Positions 44,597 to 56,206 of a stretch of DNA of 64,000 nt are shown here, one piece after another. The DNA lies in assembly GCA_010094045.1 (NCBI GenBank), contig ML986695.1, forward strand, positions 62,001 through 126,000, given 5' to 3'. The position numbers and the translations under genes were made by a program. The stretch comes from Lojkania enalia (lineage: Eukaryota; Ascomycota; Dothideomycetes; Pleosporales). Below the pieces are notes generated by a model that was given only the letters and a program-made list of their open reading frames with translations, was not told the DNA's origin and ran no database searches. Positions within the stretch are counted from its first letter, which is position 1, and every line of letters starts with the position of its first letter.

Positions 44597-44821
44597 ATGT
44601 CGAAACCTAATATCGATTCAGGTCCCTTCTACAACGTATCTTACTGGAGACCTACGCAATTAAGATCACCCAATGACGGTACTCCTACATTTGTCACTGT
44701 GCATGGATATACTACTTTATTCCTCAAGGCTCAAGAACTTCGCTGTCCAAGATTGCGCTATTTAGAAGTGACTTTCAAAGAACTATCGGGTCCATCTTTA
44801 AGATTCTTCATACGTATATAG
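44597..44821 (+). CDS. Hypothetical 74-aa protein, possible partial paralogue of 45737 gene
   Basis: Starts MSKPNIDSGPFYNVSYWRP, 38 bp after the solo LTR. The pattern Yx(V/I)(S/N)Y..P....GYTT..L.A resembles MSYEWQ...IYYRINYTTP..GYTTNLLLA in the protein encoded 1 kb downstream. It has no other feature and may be a truncated copy. Confidence 0.28.
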   Translation: MSKPNIDSGPFYNVSYWRPTQLRSPNDGTPTFVTVHGYTTLFLKAQELRCPRLRYLEVTFKELSGPSLRFFIRI

Positions 44822-45736
44822 AATCATTTTGATGGAGGGTGGGCAGCTGGGAAAACTACTACTTAAAACCGTAAACAATGTATTTAATAACTCAATTCAA
44901 ACACTAGATGCTAACAATTGCGTAGTCGGGAGCACATACAAGATGTCCACAGTTGAGAGACCGAGATGGCGGCCGGATTTCTAAGTGAGATAGCCGCAGA
45001 GGCTACGCCTTATCAAAACTAGCGAGGGTGGCTTGCATGTTATATATAGCTGAGTTTCGAAAGATAATTTCATTCTTCCTTTTTCCATGGCTATGATTCA
45101 TTTACTTAAGCGTCCGTTCACTCAATACCCCTACTTCATAGTCACATTCCGGTTTATGCTTCTGTCTGGACAAATTTCCCCCGCTAACTAACGCTTCAAC
45201 TCACTATTACAATATGAGTTAGGCTTGACTCAATCTATCATATCCCACGTGGTACTCCAAGTGCACATTGCCGTCCAAACTTTTTCAACTTACTTTACCA
45301 GCTATTGAATTTCCAAACATCCTGTAAGGTTATATCTATCGCACGATCCCTATTATGGTCTAGCCTGATATCATGTGATACCTAGAATAGACAGTATAAA
45401 TAGCCTTGATCCTCCGTAGATATTTATCAACACAGTTCTCCTCCTCATCTGCCCTGATACTTTACACATTCAAGTCAAGGAAATGTGTCACGGTGTGTAA
45501 CAGTCACGGAATTAACAAACTCCGATTGGTTGTGAAACATTTTACTAAACTTTCCTTCGCTCTCTTAGACAAACCTCAGCCTTCAACCTCAACAGCTATT
45601 ATTCTTGGAATTTGTACATTCATAGCCTCTTTCTCTTTTGTATACGAAAGAAACCCATTCACATAATATACTCGGAGGCATGTTAGTGGTTTGGCAATAA
45701 GCTATATTCCAGCGATATCTCAAGTAGTCTTTCTGG
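44822..45736. other. Intergenic region
   Basis: Contains a TATAAATA word at 45395-45402, about 340-430 bp upstream of the two possible starts of the next gene. No gene supported. Confidence 0.4.
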
Positions 45737-46617
45737 ATGGGATCCTTGGGAAACAAACGGCGCAGCCTCCAATTTCAACCCAGAATTGACACATCATTCT
45801 TCACCCTCTATCGCACGCCCAGCATGTCATACGAGTGGCAAGCTCCAGAACTTAAACGCGATCAAATCTACTATAGAATCAATTACACCACGCCCCACGG
45901 CCGCGAAAATGGATACACCACAAATCTACTTCTAGCAAAGCTCCTCGGATCGACCATAGACACCAGTTCTGGAGAACCGGAACAATGGAAAGTACACGAA
46001 GTCCGTGGTGAATCGCTTTTGAAAAATATGAGAACTGAGTCCGATTCATCTACTGGCGTCATGAAACGAGATCCTCTCGAGCCATGGATATGGAAAAATG
46101 GAGGCTGGACCGATTACAAAGTGGTGACCCATGACTGTGAGTCGGGACTGCAAGAAAACTTCTTATGAGAGTCGCGCTGATATGCTAATTCACAGTGTTT
46201 AAGGAGTTTATTCAGCTCCAAAAACAGCAAATCGACAAGGGAATTGGGAAAAGTGGATTAGAGGGAGTCAACCCGGCCGAATATCCACCCAATCCAAAGA
46301 CCCTCCAATCAGAAATATACGTTCTCATCTCCTACCGCAGCCCCGGCAGCGCGACAGCCTCTAGAGCCAATAATCAAAACCAGCTCATGAATTTCGGTAT
46401 TACTACAGATCGCCAAAAGATTGTTTCCGCTTATTCAAGTATAATCCATACTGGCCCTATCGGTGAGCTTACAGTGGCCTGGAAGTTGCTTCGTGATGGC
46501 AAAGTCGCATTTTTGTGGTATGCCATAGACGAGGGTTGGAATGCCGATGAAGACTGTACTCTTGGCTGTAAGTTGCGGTTAATGAAGCTGGAAGTTCAGC
46601 GGCTGACTAATGACTAG
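45737..46617 (+). CDS. Hypothetical protein, two exons
   Basis: Exons 45737-46136 and 46196-46617 (donor GTGAGT, acceptor CACAG), 273 aa. The splice joins TDYKVVTHD to LFKEFIQLQKQQIDKG in frame. An internal ATG at 45824 (MSYEWQAPELKRDQIYY) may be the true start, since it matches the beginning of the small ORF at 44597. Two segments look alike, QIYYRINYTTPHGRE and EIYVLISYRSPGSAT, so the protein may contain an internal duplication. No signal peptide, membrane segment or known family. It lies within an accessory stretch near a solo LTR. Function unknown. Confidence 0.6.
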
Positions 46618-47116
46618 TATTGAAAGCGATAGAGAGTCCTACCGGTTCGTCTGTTCCAATGACTAGTAGCCCGCCGTGTATAGGCTAACTAGCACGGTGC
46701 TAGGCTTCGAATCGTGGTCTGAATTTGTATAGATTTCTAATATTTTCCTCTCGTTTCTAGACTGCCTAACCATCTATGATCTTTGGGATAACACTGTTAA
46801 TATTAGAGCGAAGACCTTTATTCAATTCTCCTTTCCCAAGGTCATGGAGCGGCACTAATAACCGTCTTAAACATGTTTTGGAATTGAATAAATAATCCCT
46901 TCAGGGCCTCTGAGAAAGCTCCACCTTAATTCAGAAACGCAGTCTCGCGAGCAATATTATACACACTAAACTTCTAACACAGGGTTAACTACATATATGA
47001 TAATCTTTTCAATACCCTGAAGAAGGCTCGACATAACCACTGAAGGTAAGCGAAGCTGGCAAACATGCACACCATAGATCCACCACCATCAACCGCCCCC
47101 CTCCCCCTTTCGTTAC
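46618..47116. other. Intergenic region (convergent)
   Basis: 3' flanks of the 45737 gene and the AA9 gene; nothing recognised. Confidence 0.5.
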
Positions 47117-48079
47117 TTATTCGAAAGCCCTAGCGTGCATCCTCCTCGCCAGCTTCACTAGCGCTGGCCCCGGAATCGTATAGCTCGAAAACTTACTATA
47201 CAAATTAAACAAAATCCCCGGATCACTTGGCTTATAAAACGCCGTGGCCTTCACTCCTCCGCTCAACTGTTGCGTGCCACTGCCCTCGATCTTGAAATTG
47301 ACGCATTGTGGATAAGCCTGTGCGCCGTTGGTCTGGCCGGCGGCGTGCAGTGCGATGATCTCGTGGCGGATGACGTAGTTGCCCGGGGCGAGGTTGGAAG
47401 GAATCGTCGTGGTCCAGCTATTGTTGTTCTTGATGAGGTCGTCTGTGACCCATGTGCCGGGGTCGGAACCAGAGATCCAGGCACCCTCGTCGAATTTAGT
47501 GAAGAGGAGGGTGGTTTTGTCCACGGTGGTGCAGTCGCCGTTGCAGGGGGCGATGTAGTCGAAGATGGGGCCTGGGAAGAATCAAGCAGTTAGTCCAGTC
47601 CGATCCAGTCCGATCCAATTACTTCCTTCCAATTCTCTTTCTTATTTCTTTTTCTTCTCTTTTTCAATGCGACAGTGTCTGTACTCCGGAATCCGCGTAG
47701 CCCCTTATCCCTTATAACACCCAATAACGAAGGAACAGAAAAGTAAAAGAAAATTCCCAGGCTAACCTTTATGACTAACCGGCCACGTATTCCACTGAAA
47801 CGTAACCTTACTCCCGGGCTTCGCACTCACATAAGCATTTCCATTCTTCGCACTCTTATGACAAATGATATCTGCTGTTGCGAACTTATCCGGTGATATA
47901 AACCCATTGTCCAGATTATCTGCCTGCCATCCCGCTGTAGCCGGGATCGGGGACTGGTACCGCATCTCGGCGCTCCAGCCCACGTTCCAGGTGCCGTCGA
48001 CGACGATACCGGTTACATGGCCGTGGGCGGCGATGAGAGATGGGAGGGATAGGAGAAGGAGGGAAGGTAGGGGCGCCAT
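47117..48079 (-). CDS. AA9 lytic polysaccharide monooxygenase
   Basis: Copper-dependent secreted enzyme that oxidatively cleaves cellulose and related glucans. Exons complement 47767-48079 and 47117-47571, 255 aa. The signal peptide [18 protein letters not shown] leaves His19 (HGHVTGIVV) as the N-terminal copper ligand. His103 in NTWPVSHKG is the second ligand. PIFDYIAPC follows the splice, and AYPQCVNF holds the axial Tyr and a conserved Cys. IRHEIIALH and [11 protein letters not shown] are the standard AA9 active-site strand. No CBM1 or long linker follows; the C terminus is short and basic ([12 protein letters not shown]). A TATA box lies ~150 bp upstream and a hexamer repeat sits in the leader. 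Substrate preference cannot be predicted. Confidence 0.95.
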
Positions 48080-48184
48080 GGTCTACTAATGTACGGAAGA
48101 ATGCTTAGGGAGGAAGGGATGTAATTCAGAGAAGATAGATGGTCTTAGACTGAAGATGTAGGTCCAAGAGAAGTGATGTACGCC

Positions 48185-48209
48185 CAGCACCAGCACCAGC
48201 ACCAGCACC
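48185..48209. repeat. CAGCAC hexamer microsatellite
   Basis: Four tandem CAGCAC units plus a partial one, between the TATA box and ATG of the AA9 gene, so probably in its 5' leader. Confidence 0.8.
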
Positions 48210-48225
48210 GACCCCCCCTCCCGCA

Positions 48226-48231
48226 TTTATA
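48226..48231 (-). promoter_or_regulatory. TATA box of the AA9 gene
   Basis: TATAAA on the minus strand, 147-152 bp upstream of the start codon. Confidence 0.5.
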
Positions 48232-49339
48232 CACCCCTCGTTCCACGCCACCGCGCGCCGCGTGCCCTATTCAGCTTCTCTCTCCGCACGGCGCGGGTCC
48301 ACTGCGATATTAATTGGCCACCATCCTCAACCTGGTTTGGGGACTCTCCGGCCGACTTCCGAGTATCTAAAGTGCGCCACCCCATGTGCCCGGCACGTTT
48401 CTAGCCATAGGGCGGATGCACCGTGACGGTTGAGAGACTGGGGAGGGGCGAGAGGTTCTAAGTGTGTTAGGGGATGGGGCCCCCGAGTTACGTGTGGTGT
48501 GGGTAGCCGGGTTTAATATGTACGGATGTTCAACTACTCATGCAGATGAGCGCGTTTTCGCCCAAAGTGCCCTTTTGGCAACCTATCCCGAGACCACCCA
48601 AGAGAAAAACAAGCGAAAGCTATCAAAGGGAAACAAGCAAAAATTTCAACAGGAAGGGATTTTAAAAAAAAAAAAAAAAAAGATTCCCGCTCAAGATCTT
48701 CAAACCGCAGAATCCCATCATGAAAACACAAGCTATGGATATATGCAGCAAAGGAGGAATCGGGAATCCTTGAGCTGCAGCACGGGTGTCACTCTTTACC
48801 CCACGGGGAAATCTGTCGACTCCCGACAGCAGACGCACCGTCCATTGTCATATTCTTCTTACGTGTCGTCCATTAAGGCACGTCGTTAAAATAAAGCATT
48901 GCGGTTAATAAAGCACCGGCCCGAAATTCCCGGAGCTCCCCCCTTTGACCGGTCCTGCCTATCACCCCTAGGACGCAACAGAAAATCAACAAGGTGAAAA
49001 AAAAAAAAAAAAAGGTTCATGTATGCACACCAAGACATCAATTCTTAACAATCGCGGAAGTTATTCAGAACAAACCCAACCCTAACAATCCATATACCAA
49101 ACGTAAAGGACTGACTCCTGGCCTAAACCATGCCCCTTGCAAACCCCCACCCAAAAAAAAATAAAAAAAATAATAATATAAGAGTATTCCCAAAAAATTC
49201 ATAATTAAGAGATTCAACACATCTAGATGACCCGTCTCCTATGCATGCATACATCACCGTCTATCCATCCATCCACCATCGTCAGCATATCATTACCAAT
49301 CATTATAATTAGTTCCTGCTTCCTCCACAAAACTTACTC
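48232..49339. other. Intergenic region with long A tracts
   Basis: AA9 promoter side and the gelsolin gene's 3' flank. It contains A18 at 48664-48681 and A17 at 48997-49013; no gene supported. Confidence 0.5.
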
Positions 49340-52300
49340 TCACTGCCTCGTAGCCTCAATCGCCTTCTCGATGCCCATAATCCTAAGACTCTTGCCCCTC
49401 CCCAACTTTCCCCTCATCAAACCCCCAGCCGGCACGACTGCGTCATCCCAGGACCGAAACACTGCCTTCATGTCCCTAGGCGTGCCTTCTAGGACCACAG
49501 TCGGCACGGGCACGAACGGACGGTCCTCCTCGCTGACCGCTAGTATCGAGTATTCCTGCGCGAATAAGAGCGCCGCGCCGAAGGCTTTAGCCTGGGACTT
49601 GGAAAGCGCGCCTACAACACTGCGAACAACCCATCAGCCCCAGTCCTTGCACAAGACATCATCAACAGAATGAAAAAGGGCAAGACTTACATGTACATTT
49701 CGAAGAACGCATCCAGCACGTAAATAAATTCGGGCTCTAGGTCTCGCTGCGTAAACGGCATAATCTCCACCACTTTTATCGTAGTCTGCGCCCCGGGCGA
49801 TTTCGGCGTACCAGGCGTCTGTGGCCGCTGTTCAGTCGGCGTCGAAGGGGAAGAGAGAGTCTGCCACGAGGGCCGGCGCAACAGTGGTGCGAAAAAGTTG
49901 CTCACCTGCAAGTTAGATCCCCATCCGGACGATCCCTGCCTTTGCTCTATCCTAAATAGTCTAACCTGGTATCGGTCGGCCGTCGCCTTGTACCGCCAGT
50001 GGTCTGCGGAGCGCGGGATTGCCGGCCCCTTGCCCTCGTGTGGTGGGAAAATGTTGAAGAGTTCCGGGGTCTCGGCGCCCTCATCGATCTCGATGAGTTC
50101 CCCGGTTGCGGTGAGGTCCATGCCCATTAGGCGCGCGCCGGAAAGTTCCTCTGCTGAGCACCCGCGGCCTTTCCAGAGGAATTGCTTGCCACTTTCCGTG
50201 CAGATCAAATAGGGAAAGCCAGAACAGAGACTTTTGAGGGAATAGTTGACTTCGTCGAATGTGAGGTGACCCAAGTGTCGACGACCACAAAGCATGTATT
50301 CCTTTGATGCTGGCCGCGAACCGCGGCGTGTGATGATAATCCCTCCGAGGGCTTCGAAGAAGTTTGGTGTTTCCTTGCCTTGACGAAACACGATAAGCTT
50401 CCCTTGGTTATGGCTTGCTATATTTCGTGCAAACAACCGGGCGTCTTCGGATGTAGCGTCAGCGACACCGTTACCTGACCAGAGGTATACTTCGGTGGTT
50501 CTGGCACCTTTCGAATCTCCAAACACATGAGTACACAAATACATCGAATCTTGGAATAGCACATGCTCTTCCTGTATAGGGATATTGGATAACTTTCCAT
50601 CGCCGCTGATTTCCTGTATCTGCTTTCGGAGCGTCCGAATCTTATTCCCGGACACTAAATCTATCGGGGGGCTTTTCAGCACCGCTAGGGCGTCGATATT
50701 GATAGGAATTTCACCATTTGTCACTGGAGGTTCATCAAAAAAGTCTGCAAATACTCCGTCTGCCTTCTCGGGCGCAGGAGACGCTTTGAATGGTTCGAAT
50801 TGCGGTCTGTCTGCACTGGTCGGTGGTGAGGCCGGAAATGACTTTGCTAACAGAGGCTTTGACGGGCTCGACTCTCTAGACTTTGCACCGAGGCCGAACC
50901 CGCCCCAGTTACCCAATCCAAGGCCAAGCGGTTTCGGTTTGGGAGCTTGCGGTTTTGATTCCTTGGTCTCAGGTAATTCCTCTGTACGAACAAGTCCAGC
51001 GCTTTCCATAGCTGCTTTCTCATCTGCCTTTGTGGGTAGCTTGATTGGAGATTTCGTCCTTGCTGGTGTAGAAGATGACGAGGATTGCTGGCCCCATAAA
51101 GCAGTCGCATTCTTGACAGAGAAGCTCGCTCTTGAGGGCGACGAAGATAAAACTTCACGAGTTGGTGATGCTTCTCCATTCGGAGGTGCTATTTCTCTAA
51201 GAGCCGAGCTTGGTTCCTTTTGTAGAATAGATATGGACGGGGGAGTAGTTAAAGATGTCGAAGACGTCCAATTCGAAACATTTGGTGATGGAGAAGGTGC
51301 TTTCGCTGTTCCGATTTCGGGTGGGGCGGATTTGGAAGGGGTGTTTTCGACATCAACTAATGTCTTCTCCACTTCTAGAGAAGCGGATTTACGGGGAATC
51401 TCTGGAGACAAAGACTTTTCTAGCTTCTTCGAAAGATCAGGTGATTTAGCTGGGGCGGTGGGCTTGGCCTTGAGCGAGTCTTGAGCGGGAGTTCTCATCA
51501 CTAGCTGGTTCGTCGCTTGTTCCGTAGTTTTCCGAGTGTCATTGCTTGGAAGCACATTTTCGGTTTTCACAGGTTGGGAAGCACCAAGTGGAGGGACTTT
51601 CGAGGGAGTACTAGTTGTGTCAGCAACAGTCTTCTTCGTAGCTGGGGCTCGTCTCTTAGGTCCCCGAGCCCTGCCTTTTGTCATGTGTGTCAGCTCAGGA
51701 GCGGAGCCCTTATTCTCCTCTTCAGCAACTTTAGTGACGCTTTCCCCCGTAGAATAATTGACGGAATTGGATGAGGAGTTCATTGACATAGAAGGTGGGC
51801 CGCGTGCAAGAATACCTGCGAGTCCAGGATTGAAGCGGTCCGCAAGCTTGCTAGATTTAGCCGTATCTTTGAGCGCAGGTGTTGTAGCTGGCAATGGTTG
51901 CTTTTCGGGGATAGTAGGTTTACTGGATTTAAGACTCTTTTGTCGAGAGAGTGCTTCTGGCGCAGGGTCCTTTTCCTTTGGCGGCGGGGCATTAGATGTG
52001 CTGTCTGATCTACCCAAGGCTTTCCTCTTAGCGAGTGCTTCGGGGGTCGCCTGCTGTTGAGAAGTGCTGTCAGCTCTCTTAAGAGCAGCTGAGCCTTGCT
52101 CTTGAGCCTTAGCCAACATGGCGGATTTCTGGCTGATAAGACTCTCCTTGAACTCGTCACGGCGGACAGATGGCTTGGGTCCACCTGTGACTGCAAGTCC
52201 TGCTTTGCCACGCAAGATATTATCTTTGAGTGTATCAGGAGCAACATAGTTCTTGGTCTCAGTCTTCTTGAGCCTTCCCAACACATTTTGAAACTCTGAG

Positions 52301-54369
52301 TCTTCGTCTTTCTTCGGAGCTTCCAAAGTGGTTTGCCGTGATTTTAGATTCGCTCTGAAATCTTTCTTAGGCGGCATCTCCGGTTTAGGTTTGGTTGGCG
52401 GAGACGACAAGGGAGAGTCCTTCGAAAGGCGGGCGGCCGATAATATAGGCTTAGGACCAGTCGGGTTGGACAGGTCTTTGGGCGTCTCAGCCTTGTCATC
52501 AACACTTGGTGATTCTTCAGGTGGGCTTTCTTTCTTCACCACACTCGGCGGCTTTGGTGATAGAGCAGGCTTCGGTTTTGGCAGCGGCTGCACAGTCTCT
52601 GTAGGTTCTCCCTCCTTGGGAGATTCCGACCGCCGAGGCGATGCAGGCTTCAATTGCACATCCTTAATAGGCGATATTCGACCAGAAACAGGGGTTTCAG
52701 GAGGCAGACTTTGCAGTGGGCCTCCTTTGCCCAAGTCAACGCTGGCACGCTGTTGCTTGATGCGGCTAATTTCCGCCATCCATGCTGGTTGCTGAGGGGG
52801 TAATTGCTTTGGCTTTGGCGCCTCGGGCTTATTTAACACGCTCTCCAGCCAACTCGACTTGGTGGGGCTCCATCGCTTCGAAGGGCTTGGTGGAGAGGTC
52901 TCGTCTTGGGGGCGATTTCCCTCGCTGAACGTCGATGCGACAGATTTGCTGTGACTGTGATGAGGTAGCGCCGGCTTGACGAATTCACCCTTCTGCGAGA
53001 TATCCTTCTGTGCCGCATCTTTAGTGATTGTGAGATTGCTGGAGCTAGACCCAGGACGCGATGAAGGCTCCATCGAGTTGTCTCTGCTCAGATTGCTCGG
53101 TCGCTCCGGCCTTGAAAGCGGCCCGTAGCCACTCAACGTGGTACCGCCTCTGTTGCTTACCGTGGAATTCTGCCTGCTAGGCCCCTGCGGAGTCTGTGTG
53201 CTCCACCTCTTATTAAGACTGTCGTTGCGTTTTAGCATTGCGCTTTGGACGAACCCTCCTATGCCCTTGGTCGGAGAGGCAGGGCGCTCGGTGCGCTCTG
53301 GCAAAATCCTCCCATGCGTCGGCGACATGGCCAACGTCCAACCGGGCCCAGCCTGCTCTCCGTCATCCACCAACGAGCCTTGCTCCGAGGACGGGGCAAA
53401 CTTCTGCGAATCTAAGACAGGCAATGGCGATTTTAGCTTTCCTGTTGGCTCTACGTCGCCACCAGACACGGATGTGTTGGCGGAGAAGCGGTTGCTCCAG
53501 CCAGCGCTTCCCCGGATCGAGCTATTTCGTGAGGGGGAGCTCGAACGCAAGCTCTCCGGGGGAGGACTCGACGCGTCAGGCTCTGCTGTAGAGTCGCGGG
53601 ACATGCCCGGGAGTTGTCTTCGTCCAGACACCGAACCCATTTCCGACACGCAGTCATCCTGGCTCCGCTGGTATGCCGCAGATCCAATTCCCCTGTCAGG
53701 CGTCTGTTTGAACCACGAGGGGTCTTTTGCACCCAAGGACTGCACGATTTGGTCTCTCGAGGGTGTGGATGCCGCTGGCGAGGACGGCTCAGGGGTGTCG
53801 TGTGCCGGATTGGATACCCTCTTCTCTGCCGAAGCGGACATTTGCGAGAGAGGACGTCTTGTGCTGCCTGACTGCGGCCTCCTCTGCCACGAGAGCGTCC
53901 CGGCGCGGCCCAATGCGGTAGCATTCGGCGTAGGTCCTTTCGGCTCGTCGTCCTCGAGGAGCTGGGCCGGCGACCCGGTTAGGCGTTGCAGAGAGTCCTC
54001 ACGGGCGGACTGCGGCGCTGGCGGCTCCATGGTCGGGGTGGGCATGCCGGCGGCCTTTTCCTGGACGCTTCGCGGTGTGTCTTCTGGAGAGTGCAGCGAC
54101 TGCGGCGTGTTGGGCTTGTCGGGGGAGAGCGAGCGGGCGCGTTCTGTTCGAGAAACCAATCAGCGGAGATACGCACAAAGGCGACAATCGCGCCCCGACT
54201 GTGACTATGATGGTGGTGTCCTACCTGCTCGCCGTGCTAGCCTCTCGCTGCGGCCCTGTATAATTTCCTCTTCGAGCTTGCGGACTCGCTCTGCGTCCTG
54301 CTGGTCGCGCTGCTCCCCTAGCTGTCGAATCCTCTGCACGAATTCGGAGGGATCCAGCTCCTCCGACAT
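49340..54369 (-). CDS. DUF4045/gelsolin-repeat protein
   Basis: Exons complement 54225-54369, 49691-54143 and 49340-49619, 1625 aa. The start MSEELDPSEFVQRIRQLGEQ opens a coiled coil (RDQQDAERVRKLEEEI). About 1,100 residues of Ser/Pro/Lys-rich disordered sequence follow, the DUF4045 type of filamentous fungi. The C-terminal ~430 residues hold three gelsolin-like repeats, marked by VYLWSGNG, QFLWKGRG and FFEMYIVVGALSKSQ. The third is completed only by exon 3, which adds FVPVPTVVLEGTPRDMKAVF and the basic end. Gelsolin repeats bind actin and phosphoinositides, so an actin-cytoskeleton role at the cortex is inferred. An alternative upstream ATG adds 43 residues but lacks the acidic start typical of the family. 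Confidence 0.9.
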
Positions 54370-54835
54370 GTTGACAGAAAGCTGGGTGGACGCGCCCGAC
54401 AGCAGTGCAGCAAACAACGCGCGCGAGGGTAGAGACCCGGGATAGAATGGTAACCCTTGCAGGTCGTTGAAGCTAAGCTGGCCGCTATATTTCGACAAGT
54501 TGTCGGGTGAGGCACCGCATGCTTGGCCGGGCTGCTCAATGCGTCCATGCGTCTATGCTTCTACCCCAGAAGTTTCACGTCCACTGAAACACGCGCCTAA
54601 CGGTACGAAATCTAGAGTATGAACGCGAACTAGGATTACAGTAAATTTGCGCTTTCTACTGTTGCTGACGGCGCTCCAATGTTCTTGTTTACATACTCCC
54701 TATTCCTCCAAACCCTTCAAACGCGGGATTCTCCATTCACAGCCGCCACGGGCTTGCATGGCACTAGCTTTTTTTTCCCTCCCCCGTCACCATGCACCCA
54801 CAAGCAGCCCCCTTACCGGCCAATGTTGCGCAGCG
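54370..54835. promoter_or_regulatory. Upstream region of the gelsolin-repeat gene
   Basis: Promoter of the minus-strand gelsolin gene and 3' flank of arl2; nothing else seen. Confidence 0.4.
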
Positions 54836-55684
54836 TCAGAACAAGAAGAGTCTTGCTTTAGCATCCTGCACCACCCAATCAAGACCCTCCTGCAAATTCA
54901 GGCCCGTCATCGCGCTGCACGCCATGATGTTCCATTTGTGTGTTTTGATCGAGTCCAAGCGGAGGCCCTGTTGGCCGCGTCAATGTCCGACCTGACAACC
55001 AGTGGCCCCCCGTCTCCCTTAGGTCCCGTGCTAGGACCTTAACTTACCTGTCGAACCTCGTCTTCCGTCATGGCGCCGGGTACATCACTCTTGTTCTTGA
55101 AGACTAGCAGGCTCGCGCCCATAAGACGCTAGCAAAGACGCGTCAGTCCGTTCACGTGTCAGCAGGGCAATGTGGGCATCCGCAAACCTCCTCTAGGAGC
55201 AGCCCCTCCAGCTCCTGTCTGCAGTCATCCATGCGTTCGCGGTCCGTCGCATCAACCACCCAGATAAGCGTGTCCGTCTTCTCAAAGTAGTTCTTCCAGT
55301 ACGTCCTGAGCGTTTTCTGCCCGCCGACATCCCCTAGTTGCACGCATGGTTAGCGCGCTCTCAATTAGATGCTCGAGGATTCAGCAGACGGACAGATGTT
55401 TAGCTTGTATCTTCGATCGTCAGTCTTCTTCCATGCACCCACGCCTAGCGCATACATACCCGTCGTACTCTATAGTCTTGATGATAAAGCCAAGAGTCGG
55501 ACTGACGCTGTTGACGTCTTCGTTCATAATTTTCTTCACAATGGTTGTCTTTCCCGCATTATCTAAGCCACTTGGTGCCGTTAGCTCCTCTTCCAACGCA
55601 GCGTACTCTTGGTGCATTGACTGACAGCATCAATATCCTCATTTCCTTGTCCTTCAAGCGTGCTTTCCGTAATATTGACAACAT
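54836..55684 (-). CDS. arl2: ADP-ribosylation factor-like GTPase 2 (Arl2/Alp41)
   Basis: Small GTPase that regulates tubulin folding with cofactor D. Six exons: complement 55626-55684, 55460-55570, 55394-55410, 55188-55333, 55048-55128 and 54836-54967, giving 181 aa, the usual Arl2 length. [20 protein letters not shown] lacks the Gly2 myristoylation site, as in Arl2. Motifs are the P-loop GLDNAGKTT (21-29), SPTLGF with the switch-I Thr45, WDVGGQ (63-68), FKNKSD and CSAMTGLNL. Exon 3 is only 17 nt (encoding most of YKLNI) but is required to join IEYDG to WDVGGQ. Two acceptors are AAG, and the first donor is GTCAGT, so splice sites are weak. It ends KARLFLF. Confidence 0.94.
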
Positions 55685-56206
55685 TTTGTTGTTGCGTTAT
55701 TTGTAGGATCCTTGTAGCGTCGTGGCAGAAGAACTCGCTGGATCCGATCGGACAGCCTAGCTACTCGGTTAAACTTTCCTCGCATTGTGAATTGCTCTCA
55801 GCAGTGCCTTGACCTTGGCGTAAGTATGCATTAATAAATTACTGTCTCTAATGAAGAACTATGTTCAATCAATCACTGCTTCCTTGCCAACCAATTCTAA
55901 ACCTGGTCCAATAGCTAGCTCTACATTCCTGGGATGGAAAACCTGGGAATGGGGAATAAAATCCTCGCCGTAGAAAACAAAACAAAGATTGTGTACAAAA
56001 GATCCAATAAATATGGAAGCCCTGCCATGGCAGTACAAAATTGTCTCTCGAGATAGGCTAATGAAATGCACATAACCCACAACGCCATCCGCCAATGCTA
56101 CCACCAGCGTTACTTCCCTCCCGAGGCCGGAGCGATGGATCGGCTGCGAACTAGTACTCTCGTATCGATTCACAATACTATCGTTCGATTTGGGGTTAAA
56201 CACTAC
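55685..56206. other. Intergenic region
   Basis: Between the arl2 start and the pis1 stop, both on the minus strand. No gene recognised; presumably the arl2 promoter. Confidence 0.45.

Noticed and set aside
49227..49673. 148-codon plus-strand ORF
   Set aside because: Antisense to exon 3 of the gelsolin-repeat gene, which continues its reading frame and third repeat.
50585..51484. 299-codon plus-strand ORF
   Set aside because: Also an antisense shadow of the gelsolin-repeat gene, without domains.
53138..54445. 435-codon plus-strand ORF
   Set aside because: Lies antisense to the first part of the gelsolin-repeat gene; low-complexity Ser/Pro codons of the real gene keep the opposite strand open.
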